This document shows, piece after piece, positions 49,267-62,048 of a stretch of 64,000 nt of DNA. The stretch comes from Setophaga petechia. Its lineage: Eukaryota; Chordata; Aves; Passeriformes; Parulidae. The stretch spans positions 22,032,235 to 22,096,234 of the forward strand of contig JANCRA010000005.1 of NCBI GenBank assembly GCA_024362935.1, written 5' to 3'. Under the pieces are notes generated by a model. The model was not told where the DNA came from and made no database searches. It saw only the letters and a program-made list of their open reading frames with translations. The translations under genes were made by a program, and so were the position numbers. Positions within the stretch are counted from its first letter, which is position 1; each line of letters starts with the position of its first letter.

Positions 49267-51936
49267 CCTGAGGAATTCAGAAACGGACAATGTACAAATG
49301 TCATTACACTGGAGACAAGATAGTTAGTAGCTATGATATCAGGTACAATCCTTTTTAAAGTTAATAGTAATTATTTTGAATGTGTCTTATTGACTTCTAA
49401 TAATCTCTGAGGGGATTAATAGCTTAGAAGGTATGTATGTGTTGATGACAGAAAGCAGAATGAAGTCTACTGATTTATTGCAACTCTTCATTAAGTTTAA
49501 AAGCATTCCACTGTGATGAAGACATCAACTATAGGCTGTGGTATTTTGACACTGCAAAGAAATAGTTAAGAGCAGGAAGACAAAAAAAGAAAGCAAACAA
49601 TGTTTTAACTTGAATTCAAGCCGGATTTCACATAAACAAGACCCTATTCAAACCTAACAAAGCAAAACATGTTAAAAATATCCACCAGCTTCCCCTGTTT
49701 GAAGGTATAAATGAAACATACCTGCTTATGTGTGTGCTAAAAATCTTACTAGGTTAGGTCCTAGGAGATTACTACATTGCATAAAGATAAGCATGGAACT
49801 GAGTTTCCTGTATATACTCAAATTTGGATTCTCATTCTCCATTACAATGATACATTTCTGTTAATTCTTGTGGAATTAGATTTAACCCATCATTTTATGA
49901 GATGGAAAAAGAAGGACCTTTTCATATCTGTTTCCTTTATAAAATCGTGGTTTAATTTTATAATTAAAAAGATAAGTTAAATCTCAAAGAATATGAAGAA
50001 ATAATGTGAAATTTTAGCTTATATAATTGCTATGCTAAGGTTTCATTTGGAACTTGGATTGAATGAATTGACAGAAGAGAGTTCCACACTACAGCTATAG
50101 GTTTTGGACACAGGCAGCACAGAATTAAAACAAAAAACTGACCACTCTTTACCTAGCCAAATGGAGGTAATGTCAACTTCTAATTCAAAAGGTAAATTCC
50201 TCTTAATTCCAATGGGATCAAGATTTTATTTTGGGTTCCTAATTATTTCCTGGTGAGTTTTATACATGTGAATATTACCAGCAAAAGTCAGGTCATTAAC
50301 GCAAGCAACTCAGCATTGAAAGACACTGAACGCATGCTTGTTTCCCAAATGACACGTGGCCCTGCAGCCTGTGCGTGTACATGTCCCCATGTTAGAGAGC
50401 TGAAATTCTTCATAAGCATTATCATCAGTCATCTCTCTCAGAGGAAAATGAGCACAGTATGTCATTATGTCTAGGATTATCACAGTTTGGCTACTAATGG
50501 GCATTGGGCCAAACTCTTGGGAAAAAAAAGTAATATTTATTTTGGAAGTCTCTCAAAACAGAGGCTTTCTCTTTTGCAGTACTTAGCACACTGTCAGCAC
50601 ATAGAAATAGAAAGAAATAATTCAAATTCTGATATTCAGTTTTGGCAAAATGACGTGAATGCATCTCTGAAGAGGACTGATGACACATCTGCATCTCTCC
50701 TGACTTAAAGCCTGGGTCACTCCTGCCCTGCCCTCAGCTTTTGATAATACATCATCTTCACTGGGTGTTCTTGCTCCACAGACCTTCCCTCCAAAATAAG
50801 GAGTAGCACTTGCAGAATCCTCAAATACAAATGCTGCCTTTTGCTCATTTGGAACTTTTACTTCCAGATATGCAATACCTTTATTAAACTCATTAAGTTA
50901 TCATTAAGTTATCACATTACTTAAAATTCTCCACAAGGATCAGAGAGAAAGATTTCGGTGTGTTTGGGTTCTCTAGACAGGACATCGTTAATGCTTTGGT
51001 AGCAGCATGGGTGACATTTCCTTCTGTGGACTGATTGATCTCTGAATCCTGGTCTTTGTGCTCCATTGTTTGTAATTTCTTACCTGTGTCTCCTTTAGGC
51101 TTATAGAAATGTGCTTTTAAGTATCTCAGGAGTGCTGAAATGCATAAGCCCAGTTTATTTAGACAGAACTATTCTGAGAATTTGCCGGACCTCATCCACA
51201 CAAATATGTTGCTCCTGACCACCCAACAGCCATCTCCAGGCACACCTTGTTCACAGCAGCCCCATTCACACAGGGACCACGCCATGCCTCCTCCACTTGG
51301 CCACTATAATGCTTCCAAGGCAATCTCAGCACATCCAAGGGGCAGAGCTCAGCTTGATGGCTGGACTCAGAGTGTACCATTAAAGTAATCACATTTGTTG
51401 TCCAGGAATCTTAATATTTATGCATGTGAGAACAGTTTTCATAATTTCTTCCTAGCTGCATATGATATGACTTCAGCATTGCTGTCTGAATATGCATTTT
51501 CACTTCCTTTCAAACTTTGTCAAGGTATGCATTTCAACAATCTTTCTACTTCTGAATTCTGCTTATAGTCAGGGCTAATTGAACCTCTTATTTCTAGATA
51601 TGAGTTCAGAGGAGAAACCTTTTATGACTACTTTTTTGACTCTCAGGTCACCCTTAGATGAACAATTACTGTTAGAGTTACTTTGTGCCCTATCCATGCA
51701 GATATATACTGACTGAGGTTTTTAGAATCATAATAAAATACTTGTAATATAGCAGTACAATCCCAGATTTTATCTACAGGCTGTGCATCAAAATAGACAT
51801 GAAATTCCTCCCTGTGTCTCATAACGTTCCCTTGGAAAATACTAGATCACAAAAAAGTATTCCCAGTAGAGCCATCTTCCAATTTTTCTGCTGCTGTAGA
51901 TGCTGTCTCAGTCATTCTGTTGCTGCTGGTTAATAA

Positions 51937-51972
51937 GTCATAAAACCTGTCATAAAGCCTGTCATGATAAGT
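51937..51972 (+). repeat. Three 12-bp tandem units
   Basis: gtcataaaacct, gtcataaagcct and gtcatgataagt lie head to tail; the first two differ at one position. The GTCATAAA core resembles HOX9-13/CDX recognition words, so a clustered site is possible. Confidence 0.8.
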
Positions 51973-53682
51973 GTATATGTCTTTTCTGCTAAAATAGTTT
52001 AGTTATAGTTCCCAGAATAGGAAAAAAAACCCACCACGTGAGACATTACTACAGAAAGTTGCAATAGATCCTCTTTCAACTCAGCTGTGCTCTTCAGAGG
52101 CTTCAAAAGAATAAGAGGCACCACAGACCTAGACTAGATGTTTTTTCTAGGCTCATTGCCTCAGGATGAGGTTTTTTCCTTTCTGAGTACACTTACTTGA
52201 AATTGCTTTGTTATTGATCTCCAGTACTAGGTTTCCATCCCACCTTCCTTTTGGTCTACTTTCTTACAGCTTCAGAGGATCTAGTCACTGGTGGTGAGCA
52301 ATAGTCCTTTTCTGGCAAATTTGGCAAATTCTCAATAGATCTATTTCAATCTGGAAATCCTTGATTATTCTCTTCTTCCAAATATTGGTATTCCATAGAC
52401 TATTGTATCTTACAGTGATTAAATAGGTTTTTAGGCTTCTGTGCAATCTGCAGGTAAGATGTTTCCATTCATGCAAGCCTTTAAGAACAGATTGGATAAG
52501 GATCAGCTAAAAACTCCATGGACATTTCTGCTTTGCAGTAGGACTCATCTTAAGTGGACTTATCCTAATTTTCTCGGTTGTAATAGCCTTGAGTAGCTCC
52601 CAGCACCAAGAACCACTTTCCTTTCTTCTCAGAGATTGCTCCAGCAAGAAAAAAACATCGGATTTCAAGAGCAGACAGTGAGACCATACACCCTGCCCAA
52701 TTACCCCTAGGAAACAGAACTCAGACTTGGAGCAACATATAATGAATACTTATCAGAAAATGTACCTAGTAAACTCACCAGAGTTAAAAGAAACTGAATA
52801 TATATAAGAAATTAGTAATTAAGATCTTTATTGTTGGTGGTTGCAAGCAGGATCATGTTCAAATGAGATGTCAGCAGTTGTGATAAATTTTCCATACTTT
52901 TTTACTACAAATAGCAAGCTACTCTTGCATCCTTTGTATTTTCTTTCTCTGGAAAAATATTTAGATCTAAATCAGATTAAACTTTCTTTTGGTTTGAAAT
53001 GCCTCTACTGAGATTACTTAGTGTTTTGTCACTGTGAAGGACCTAGAAATATAGGAATATAAAGAAACTTTAGAAAGCAAAAAGTAGTGATGATCCTGAA
53101 AACAAACTAACATTTGTGCAAGAGTACCACTGACTTAATCATAAAAATGTGATTTAAATTGGAAAATAAAAAGAAAGCATGCATACAATTCTGGGAAAAT
53201 TAAAGTATCTTATTTGGTCGATTGGTTTACTTGAAGAAAGACTTTTGCCGACCTGACATAGCTGCTTTGCAAAGTAACTAATAGACTTTCAGACACATGG
53301 ACAAACTTTCTAATATGAAGAGTTAATTTTAACAAGGAATTGAGGATTTTTCTAACTTTCATTTCATTCCATAAATTTAGAAATTGGAAAATTCTAAAAG
53401 TTGTGTTAATATTAGATTGCAAGATGTGAGTTGTAGGGCTCAATACTGTGGATATACAGCAAATGGAAATCAATCTTGCTATTTTCTTGTTTGTGTTATT
53501 GTATTATATGTTTATATATGTTTGTATTATATTTTTGTATGTTTGCATTAATTATATTATTTCTCCACTAAATGTACAGTGGAACTGAGAAAACAAGAAT
53601 TATCTGAACCATAAAACAAAGAACTGCAATTCACCTAATATAGTATCTGATTATGAAAGGACATGGACTAAACATTAATTCT

Positions 53683-53724
53683 AGATAATGGATTAAAATC
53701 CCCAGATAATGGATTAAAACCCCC
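53683..53724 (+). repeat. 21-bp tandem duplication
   Basis: Two adjacent copies of agataatggattaaaa plus tcccc or ccccc differ at a single base, which indicates a recent duplication. Each copy holds GGATTA, the core of OTX/PITX sites. Confidence 0.92.
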
Positions 53725-54789
53725 ACTTATAGAGATTATGACTGCATGATTTTGCTCTAAACTCTGACAGTATTCTGGACAAAAAAATTCTGTCATAAGT
53801 GGATTGGAACTATTCATTCTTGCTCTGGCCTGGCAGATAGCCCATTAGTTTTAAATTAAATAAATATCAGCAGTAATATTAAATAAAATTTAAATGTTGT
53901 CATAAAATGTCAAATATCATTTATTTTATGACTGCTACTCAAAATAATGGTTATTGTCTTAACTATGTCAGAGGGAGGTATTTCTCTCTCTGACTTCTAA
54001 TCTTCTGTATCGGAGAGAAACATCTAGTTAATTTTAGGAAAAAGCTGTCATTCCGGATCAAGAGCACCAAGCTGGTGTTGTATTTAGCAATCTCCCAGAC
54101 TTCTGGCAAAATTGTTTTAATTAGCCTTCTCCTAACAGCATTTAAACAAATCCTACACTGCCAAGGAAGGAAGAAATGACTTCTCAGTCAGATAGTTTAC
54201 TTAGCTCTTTTTCTCCATTGCTATAAATCTTGCTGTGGAGACTATTAGTGACTTGACTACTTTTTTTTTAAACAATGAACTGTGACCACTTTACCCACTG
54301 AAAAGCTCACACATCATTCAAGTATAAATGCCCTGTTTCTGCATGGTTTATTTTCACACCATTGTTGGGTGCTAAAATAGTTTTATACCATTTATAAAAC
54401 ACAGACGTTTTAGCAAACCTGTCCGGTAAGCCAGAGTAGAAAAACTAGTAGCAATAATCACTTATATATGCAATGTAGCAGGAACACCTATTGGAGCCAG
54501 ATATGTTTGGCTAATGCTAACAGATAACTTGAATGCTGAAGTAACTCATGGTCAGGTAGTATGAATTCCATGACACACGGCTAAGTTCAGAAAATGCCCG
54601 AATTTGAGCACTTGAAATGACAAACAATGCCACTTCCAAGAGAATTTACATGGTTTGTGGACCAAAAGAAAAATCCATTATTTTTTTCCACACCGAGAAC
54701 TCGCTCACCTACAGCCTAGGAAGACCCTGTGTAAGGTTTGGCTGTGGCCCTGCATGTTTTCTCCACAAAGGGTTGTGTGTTTCCTGAGT

Positions 54790-54930
54790 GTGGCTGCGAG
54801 CCCCGTGAGCTCGCTCGCGATGTGCGTGTGTGCGCGGTGCCCCGGCGCTCGCAGGCCGGGCAGCCCAGCGCTCCATGCGGTTAAGTAAACACGGCATGGC
54901 TGCCGGGGCACGCAGCCAAAGCTGAGGCCA
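54790..54930. promoter_or_regulatory. CpG-rich patch
   Basis: GC and CpG density is high over about 130 bp (GAGCTCGCTCGCGATG, TGTGCGCGGTGCCCC), ending in a FOX-like GTAAACA. A further CpG cluster, CTGCGCGCGAGAGAGAG, follows near 55023. It could be a small promoter. Overlapping minus frames at 54705-55023 lack domains. Confidence 0.5.
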
Positions 54931-55079
54931 GGAGGAGGGGATGAGGCTGGGAGGAAATAAGAGCAAATTCCTCTGAAATGATCTGACAGGAAATGACAGA
55001 GTGTCAGCCTTATACAACCACACTGCGCGCGAGAGAGAGAGGGCGGGAGAAGTTCTTCCTAAACACAGAGTGGTGCCAG

Positions 55080-55660
55080 ATCTCAGTAGGTGAGGATGAT
55101 GAAATAATAAAGCATTTCCCGTGTGTGTTTTTCATTAGTCCTGTTTTGTTTTTCTTCCAAGTGCTGTGGAAACAGAACAGAAGCCCATGTTTCAGCCATG
55201 ACTGCAATGGCCTCCTCTCATGGGAATAACAGCTGCATAAATAGGAGGGAAGCCCTCAGTGGAATTGCTTCCAACACCTTTCTAATGGAAATAATGATTT
55301 GCAAAGCCCAGTTTATACCTTTGCCACATAATTAGTAGCCAAGATTAAAAACATTGTTCCAACTCCCAGCATCCTTCAAATCTGGCAAGACATTAAATAT
55401 TCAACTGTGTTCCAAAAAGGTAGCCCATAAGTGATCATTGTAAGGACAGTCTTGGCCAGCTGAATCAAGTCCTTGAATCAATCAACACTTATTATATGGA
55501 AATTAACCAGTTTGATGTCAATTAGTGGAAATTTGTTAGCAGACATAACCTATGAGATACTTTATTTTGAATTCCCAGCTCTCCTCATTGAAGCTGGCTG
55601 AGATGGTGCCGAGCACTAAAATCCAGATTTCTTAAGACTCAGAGCGGAATCAATTAAAAA
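55080..55660. promoter_or_regulatory. Possible conserved enhancer next to the CpG patch
   Basis: The sequence is repeat-free and has many transcription-factor-like words: ACATAATTAGTAGCC, GGAAATAATGATTTGC, CAGTTTATACC, AATCAATCAACAC, AATTAACCAG and CAATTAGTGG. Homeodomain (TAAT), PBX/MEIS-like (TGATT) and FOX-like motifs cluster. The 70-codon frame at 55123-55335 has no domain. Conservation is not tested. Confidence 0.35.
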
Positions 55661-58315
55661 AAGGCATGGGGGGAAACTATCTCAAAATACGCAAAACTTT
55701 TCTGATTTCTTAGGCCAAATAAGCCCAAAAAGCATGGATAATTATTTTTTCCCTATAAAGAGTCAATTTCTAGTTACAGATTTGGACGCATAACATTCTA
55801 TTCTCTATGTGTCAATACCAATTATTGATAAAAGAAACAAAAGTTGCTAGACAAATTAAAAAACTTACCCTCATTTCACTCTACTTTTAAATGAAAATTA
55901 TTTTTCCATCATGCTCTTATAAATCACATTCTCATATTAAAAAAGTAGAAGTTTCCAAATTAAATTTTCTGTCTTGATCATGAATTTGTCTCCTAAGAGT
56001 AACTAAAAATCAAAATTTAGGCTAGCTGTTTGAACCAGAAGGGATAACAAAAGGTTTCCTCAAGGCTTAAGGCTTAAGACCTGTCTGGCCTGTGACTACT
56101 GTGAGCTTCACCTTTTGTTTAAAATTAGTCAAGCGCCATCACATAACATTTTGCCTGTATATAGCAGCATACAGTGGGACAGCCTGCTGATATACCATTG
56201 AAATTAAATATTAGAACTGGGGGTTAAATTTCAAAGCTTTATAACTGATCCTAAAACACAGCTAAGAAGTGAATATTGGATCAGAGTCTTGCTATAATAT
56301 GGAAAACTCCTGATGGTTTTGAAGTCAAGGTTTCCACACGTCTTGTGGAAACTCCACTGTAACTCCTATTAACTGTCCACAATATATACAGCATGTTATC
56401 CTTTCATAAAAATGGGTGTTCCTAAAATAATTGAGCCTGATATAACCATCTAGAGCACACATCCACTATTCATTATTTACAATATCATTGGCCAACATTA
56501 TAGCAACATCCAAAGTTCAAACTTTTACCTAATTTGAAGTGTCTCTTAAAACTAAAAATTCTCCCAAGCATTTTAATTTGCTAGGAATAATTTTTCTGCT
56601 TGTTTAATTTATAAATAGTTATTAAATGGGCTGTTCAATGTAGTGCAGTACAATACTTTCAGAAGTTGACGATGGAGACACCACTGTCAAACTGTAATGT
56701 CTTTCCTTTGATACTGATAGGGGTTCTGTAACCTGCATGATCAATGCAATTTATCACGAGATTCAGGCAGTGACAGCACTTACTTGAAAGCAGTCTGATA
56801 AAGTTGCAATTATTTCTTGATACTGTTGGCCATCCAGGCTTCTATAATTTCTCTGGTAAGAGGTGCTCCTAAGGCCAGCAGCCTCTTTTGGAAGGGTCAT
56901 GTTTATACTGATCACATGGCTACAACCACTACCTTGTAGTATCATGGGAAAAAAAGATGCTAACATAAAACTGTCTTCCTCTGCTCTTCTTTAAGTCAAT
57001 TTAAATATTAACAATAAACATACTTCACTCCACACACTTAGTAAATTACTCACGTTACTTTAAAATATGAGCAGACATTGTCTTTTCTCAAACAAGGAGA
57101 GCAGTGCCAGAAACGTTGAAGTATTAGGAATGTGCAAAATTTATTATAGGGTGCCAAGAAATTGCTTATTTAGTAATGGGTCTGTACATTGCTGCCAAAA
57201 TGGATGCTTCAATAGTAGTGGAGTAAAACCAATTTATGAAAGAACATATTTCACTTATGATCAGTATGTTTTGCATATAAATTTTAAGTACATGGCAAAA
57301 GAAGTATAGATTTCACTCTAAGGTACTTTCCATCTCTGTAAATGACGTCAGAGACTGCAGTTGAGGTTACGTATCTGGATACATCCTTGACTGTTAAACT
57401 TTAGGAGATGCAAGGCTTTAATTCCTGAATTTTTTCTCAGTAGCAGTAGAAAATGTACTTTCAACCTCAGTAGTCTAGGAGCATGTTCCTCTGCCAAAAA
57501 CCAGGTGTATATACTGTGGAACTACCAGGGTAGTTCCAAGAACTAAACTTTTTTAGTTTCCAGAACCTGTTAACTTGGTCTTGCAGTATTGAAATTAAGA
57601 CTCTGCTGTACTCAAATATTTTGTGTTGCTAGAAAACATTCTCAGTTCACGTTAAGATGGATAATTATGAAAAAAATCAACAAAATGTTCCAAAAGTAAG
57701 GATTAACTTTTTCAAGAAGTCTTTAATAATAAAGTCTTTAATAATATTTCTGCTAAAGCAATTAATATTATGAGTTTACTGATGTCAAAGACTCCCACAG
57801 GCTTTAAAAGAGCCATGATTATGCACATATCACATAGCTACATTCAGTATCCTGCAATATCACCTTGTTTATGTGAATTTTCCTTTAACAACAATTATTA
57901 TCTGAAAAAAATTACTCATATTTATAGAAATTAACTGGTTAATTCCTGATCAAATGGGAGTTAATTATCAATGGGATTTATTAATTAATGTATGGGCCTA
58001 CATGTAGATAGGGCACCAAATTATAAGAGTGTATTTTGAGTTCCTTGGAGGTGTAAGGCAGCTCTTAGAAGAGTTCCTGGGCATACAAATTTATGTACAA
58101 GCTGTAAAGCTGAGGGATAGAACTATTATATTATCAATATTTTCTGTCCCAGTTTCCAACTAGACAAGAACATTAAAAGACCTTAAGGACCTTCAAAACC
58201 TCAAAGTACAGAACTTGGGATCCAAGAGACATTTCTAAGGGCCTATTCTGCAGCACTTTGTGTGCAGAAGCTCGATAGTGATGAAGAGAAGTACAGTACT
58301 GGGTTTTTCATTCTG
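55661..58315. other. AT-rich non-coding stretch, no gene seen
   Basis: No coding region is supported. It includes the paired hairpins at 57517-57558 and a 14-bp direct repeat aagtctttaataat at 57717-57730 and 57732-57745. Confidence 0.6.
57517..57558. repeat. Two adjacent perfect hairpins
   Basis: tggaactacc (57517-57526) pairs with ggtagttcca (57529-57538). Two bases later aactaaa (57541-57547) pairs with tttagtt (57552-57558). The structure resembles a stem-loop followed by a U-rich stem, but nothing else suggests an RNA gene. Confidence 0.85.
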
Positions 58316-58455
58316 TGAGTTCAAGAAGCATCTGGATGATGCTCTCAGGCACATGGTGTGATATTTGGAGCAGTCCTATGCTGGACCAGGAGTTGGACTT
58401 GGATTATCCTGGTGAGTTCCTTCCAACTGAGAATATGCTGTGATTCTGTGGTACT
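58316..58455 (+). mobile_element. CR1 LINE 3'-terminal fragment
   Basis: GTTCAAGAAGCATCTGGATG, GATGCTCTCAGGCACATGG, AGGAGTTGGACTTGGATTAT and CCTTCCAACTGAGAATATGC, then TGTGATTCTGTGG, match the CR1 3' end including its ATTCTGTG-type terminus. It shares the subfamily-like word GATGCTCTCAGGCAC with the copy at 40186-40565. Severely 5'-truncated and inactive. Confidence 0.92.
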
Positions 58456-59597
58456 ATTGAGCACCTACTTTCCACACAGAGACAACACCATCTCTGCACC
58501 AGCTGAATGAGAATATGCAACACTGAAAACCTGAATCACTTTTGGTTAGAGCATTTTAAATTAGAACATCACTGGACACATTCCATTTAACTGCCTCTTT
58601 TCACTTGATTTTCAACTCTTGATTCAGCATTGAACTGCTGGCTTTGCATAAACGTAGTGACTAATGCTAGTAAATAAAAGCAAACACTTCTGGCAATGAT
58701 GCTGTAAACTAGGCTAGCTGTATTACTTGTTCCAGTCTCTGTGACTGGTTCCCATCCTAAAGCACCAGCAGGAAGCCTGACATTTCATAATGATCTGCAG
58801 CTTTAAGGAGAAAACCGCTTGCTCTCTCAATTGAAAGCTGTGGGTGTTGCTGGCACAGGTAATAAACCTCTACATCCACTGATATCTGTGTACATTGTAT
58901 TACAAACTTGCTATTAACTGGGATAAGAAAGAAAATCTCTAACATTTTGTATTTCAATTGTGTGAAGTGTTTTCCTGAGGATGTAAACAGCGTTTCATTC
59001 ATAGTACACAAGATATTAACCTACTCCTGGTATAATCTGAGTGGCACTTCATTACATTTTTTCAAATGAACTGTCATTTCATTACAATCTTTCCACAGGG
59101 CAGATGTTTCAGAGTATATCTATTTTGCATTATAGGAACACATAGATCTTCTTAAGGATGAACAGCATCTCTTAAAGTTGCATCTTTATGCAAGGAAAGG
59201 ACAGATGTTCTGAAGAGAGAGGAAGGTCATGTTTTGGGCCTTTAGGATGCAGGTTAATAATCCTGGGGCTTTCTCATCCTCATCTCACTTCTGAATTTTT
59301 GTCATGTCAGACTACAGAAGACAGATCACCATAAGTTGCATGTGTAAAACAAACATGAACTATATTAAAAACAGTAAAAATAAACATGAACTATATTTTA
59401 AAAATTCCCAGTCACATATGCAAGACGTTTTCATATTGAGAAAATTTACCAAGATTTTTTTCATACTCAGTTATCTGCTTTGACAACTGTTCTGACTCAT
59501 TGCCTCAGATAGCAAATACCAACAAAATCTGGTCTGAGAAATTCAGTGGACTATATACCTGAAAGCATCTTTTCCAGCTCAGAGCAGAGCAGGACAT
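58456..59597. other. AT-rich non-coding stretch, no gene seen
   Basis: No gene or transposon is recognised. It includes a 16-bp direct repeat aaacatgaactatatt at 59351-59366 and 59382-59397. Confidence 0.6.
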
Positions 59598-59772
59598 TCC
59601 CTCCCTTGCCTGGCTGGTGATGCTGGGCCTGATGCCCCCAGGACACACCTGACCCTCCTGGCTGCCAGGGCACTGCTGACTCACTGATCCCCGAGGTCCC
59701 TTTCTATGGTGCTGCTCTCCAGTCTCTCACTTCCCAGTCTGTCCCTACATCCAGGGTTGCCATGTCCCAGGG
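59598..59772 (-). mobile_element. CR1 LINE internal/3' fragment
   Basis: The plus strand reads CTGGCTGGTGATGCTGGGCC, CCCAGGACACACCTGACCC, CTGGCTGCCAGGGCACTGCT, GAGGTCCCTTTCTATGGTGC and ACATCCAGGGTTGCCATGTC, the reverse complement of a common CR1 segment upstream of the 3' end. The element is therefore on the minus strand. The segment normally derives from the end of ORF2, but no open frame survives. Confidence 0.88.
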
Positions 59773-60297
59773 ATATTAAAATTAGAAGTTTCCAATAAAT
59801 TTGACTGCCCATTTTAGATGGTTAATTTGGCAAGTGAGAGGAGGTGTGATTAATAGCATGTAGTACTTCATACATTCAAAATTCATCTGCCAGACTTTTG
59901 CTGTGAGCAATCTTTCATGCTGAAAGTCACAGCACATAAGAGTTAGTTACCATGTGCAAATTTCCTGTAGAGAAAAATGCATGGCATCACTAAGACCTTG
60001 TGTGGTAGAGATGAACCCAGAAAGATCCAGGAAGAGCTTTCCTTTGGTTGACCTTAATTTAAATTCCTAATCTTTTGATCAATGATTTCAGGTATAGCCC
60101 TAGTCTGGAGCTCCAGTCTTGGGAGAATTACAGTAGGTGAAGTATCAGCTGTGGCTCACATGCTCCAAACATCTGAGCTGAAGGATGATCAACTAGATTG
60201 AAGATTCAGTATTAATCAGAGCCTACTGGATATACAAGAAATAAAATCCCATAAGACTATTCCTTGAATGGAAGCCACATGCCCCCAGGACACATCA

Positions 60298-60311
60298 ATT
60301 ACCATAGTAAC
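60298..60311 (+). promoter_or_regulatory. Near-match X-box (RFX) site
   Basis: ATTACCATAGTAAC matches 13 of 14 positions of GTHNYYATRRNAAC; only the first G is replaced by A. It shares CCATAGTAAC with the site at 48194. Confidence 0.3.
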
Positions 60312-62028
60312 AACTTCCATTCATAGCTCAATGCACCACATTTTCCAAAGGTGAGTCAGTGTCACTCTCACTCTTTCAGATCCCCCGAGCATTTAGGGGA
60401 TGGTTTGTAATTCATGCAGCAAATTATTAACTAGGCAGCAAGTGAGGACCTCACTACAGGGGTCTGGAATTCAGCTGTTAGTAGGAAGAAAAAGACCAAA
60501 ATAGCACTATACTATTAATGTCTTGAGGCATGGTACCATTGACTCTGATGGATTAAAAGGCATCCAGATGCCTACACCCTTAAGGGCCATTACAGCAGTC
60601 AAAAATCTGCCTGTTGCTATTTTTAGTCTGAGCACATTGTGTTGCACGGGGTTAGTTATAGCTCTGCATGTCTTGAGGTTTTCTCCTCTGCTCTGGGAGC
60701 TCACTCCCACCACACTCCTAAGGGCCGTGACTTCAACCTGCCACAGATGTAGGCAGGAGGATGGAGATAAAAACCAACTTTTTAAGGTGAAGTGTCAGGA
60801 CAAGCCATGCTGAGTCTTCTTGTCTTTATAAACAAGGTCTTGGGAGGATATACAGACCCTCAGTGTTGGCTGCCTTGCACTCCAAGGAGAACATTATTAT
60901 TCTTCTGCACCAAAGTACAAGTAAGCTCTGGCCAAACAAAAGATTTACTGCATCTTCAATTTGTTTTTAACTACAGCATGAAAAATTTAACTAAAGGCCA
61001 CATACTAACAAAATATCTTATGGAAAAAATCCTTTTAATGCCTTGGATTTATTAAGCATATGTGTTATATTAGTCAGAAACAGCATAATAGAGGAATTAT
61101 GTTTGAGGGCTACACATTACAGTCTTTTTTACTACTTAGCTAAAATGGTATTAGTTATTATATCAGCTAATATTAATTACTATCAAGTGAAACTCAATCT
61201 CCTGCATTTTAGTTTATAGTGACCATTTTTAGGTAATGTCATTTTTATCTGGACCAGAAACTCAAATATATTTTTTGTTTAAAACAGCACAAGTGAAACA
61301 GCAGTCAATGTACTGAGTAGGGAACAAAATATCCCCACATACCCTCTGATGTTGGGGATGCACAGACCTAGGGAGGGTCTGAAACAACTGCACATCATAC
61401 TGATCTACACTATCTATATTTCAAGGAAGTACATTCCATTTTGTCCCACAGTAGAGTTTTGACATGGAAAGAAAGAACAGCTTCATAGCTACATATTCCA
61501 AATAAACATTTAGTGTAAAGACATGAAGAACCAGTGAACACAAAATTAAGTAGATAAGTGATGAGAAGACAATGTAAGAAAGAGAAAACAGGTAGAAACT
61601 GCCCCAGCAGGGTGTTCTTAACTTCAGTGGATGTGAGATGTCTAAGATACTTGCAAGGCTCTAGGCAGGGTTTGTAGTGCCTCTGAAATAGACCCTGAAA
61701 AACAAAGAGCTGAAATCTTGTCTGCCCTGTAAACCATTCTTATAGTCAGAAGCATCAAAATGCTTCATAAGCTTAGAGCTGTCGTTTATTCATTTAGGGG
61801 AGGTAAGAAGAGGATGCAGAATAGTCCACATGCATGCTGCAAATACAGTCCAAGCAGGAGAAGCTTCCAAGCTGCTGGTCTGCACCAAAAGTGGTTTTAT
61901 TCTGATAGTACAAAGTACGCTGACCAATGGCCAGGTTTTACCCTGAACACAAACCTTCTTGAGAAGTGCATTCCTCTCCCCTGATTAAATTCCCCAAGAA
62001 ACACAAATGCTGAATGCATCCAAAGCCT

Positions 62029-62048
62029 ACTTTGCATCCATGCAAAGT
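62029..62048. promoter_or_regulatory. Inverted octamer pair, possible POU-dimer site
   Basis: actttgcat and atgcaaagt are exact inverted 9-mers separated by cc. Each arm holds TTTGCAT/ATGCAAA, the POU octamer core. Palindromic octamer pairs are known to bind POU dimers; the 2-bp spacing here is not a form I can name with confidence. Confidence 0.45.

Larger units (their letters stand above)
48896..54789. other. AT-rich non-coding stretch, no gene seen
   Basis: No coding region is supported. It includes a T/G-rich run (49219-49266), an 11-bp tandem duplication cattaagttat (50891-50912), three 12-bp tandem units (51937-51972) and a 21-bp tandem duplication (53683-53724). Confidence 0.6.
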
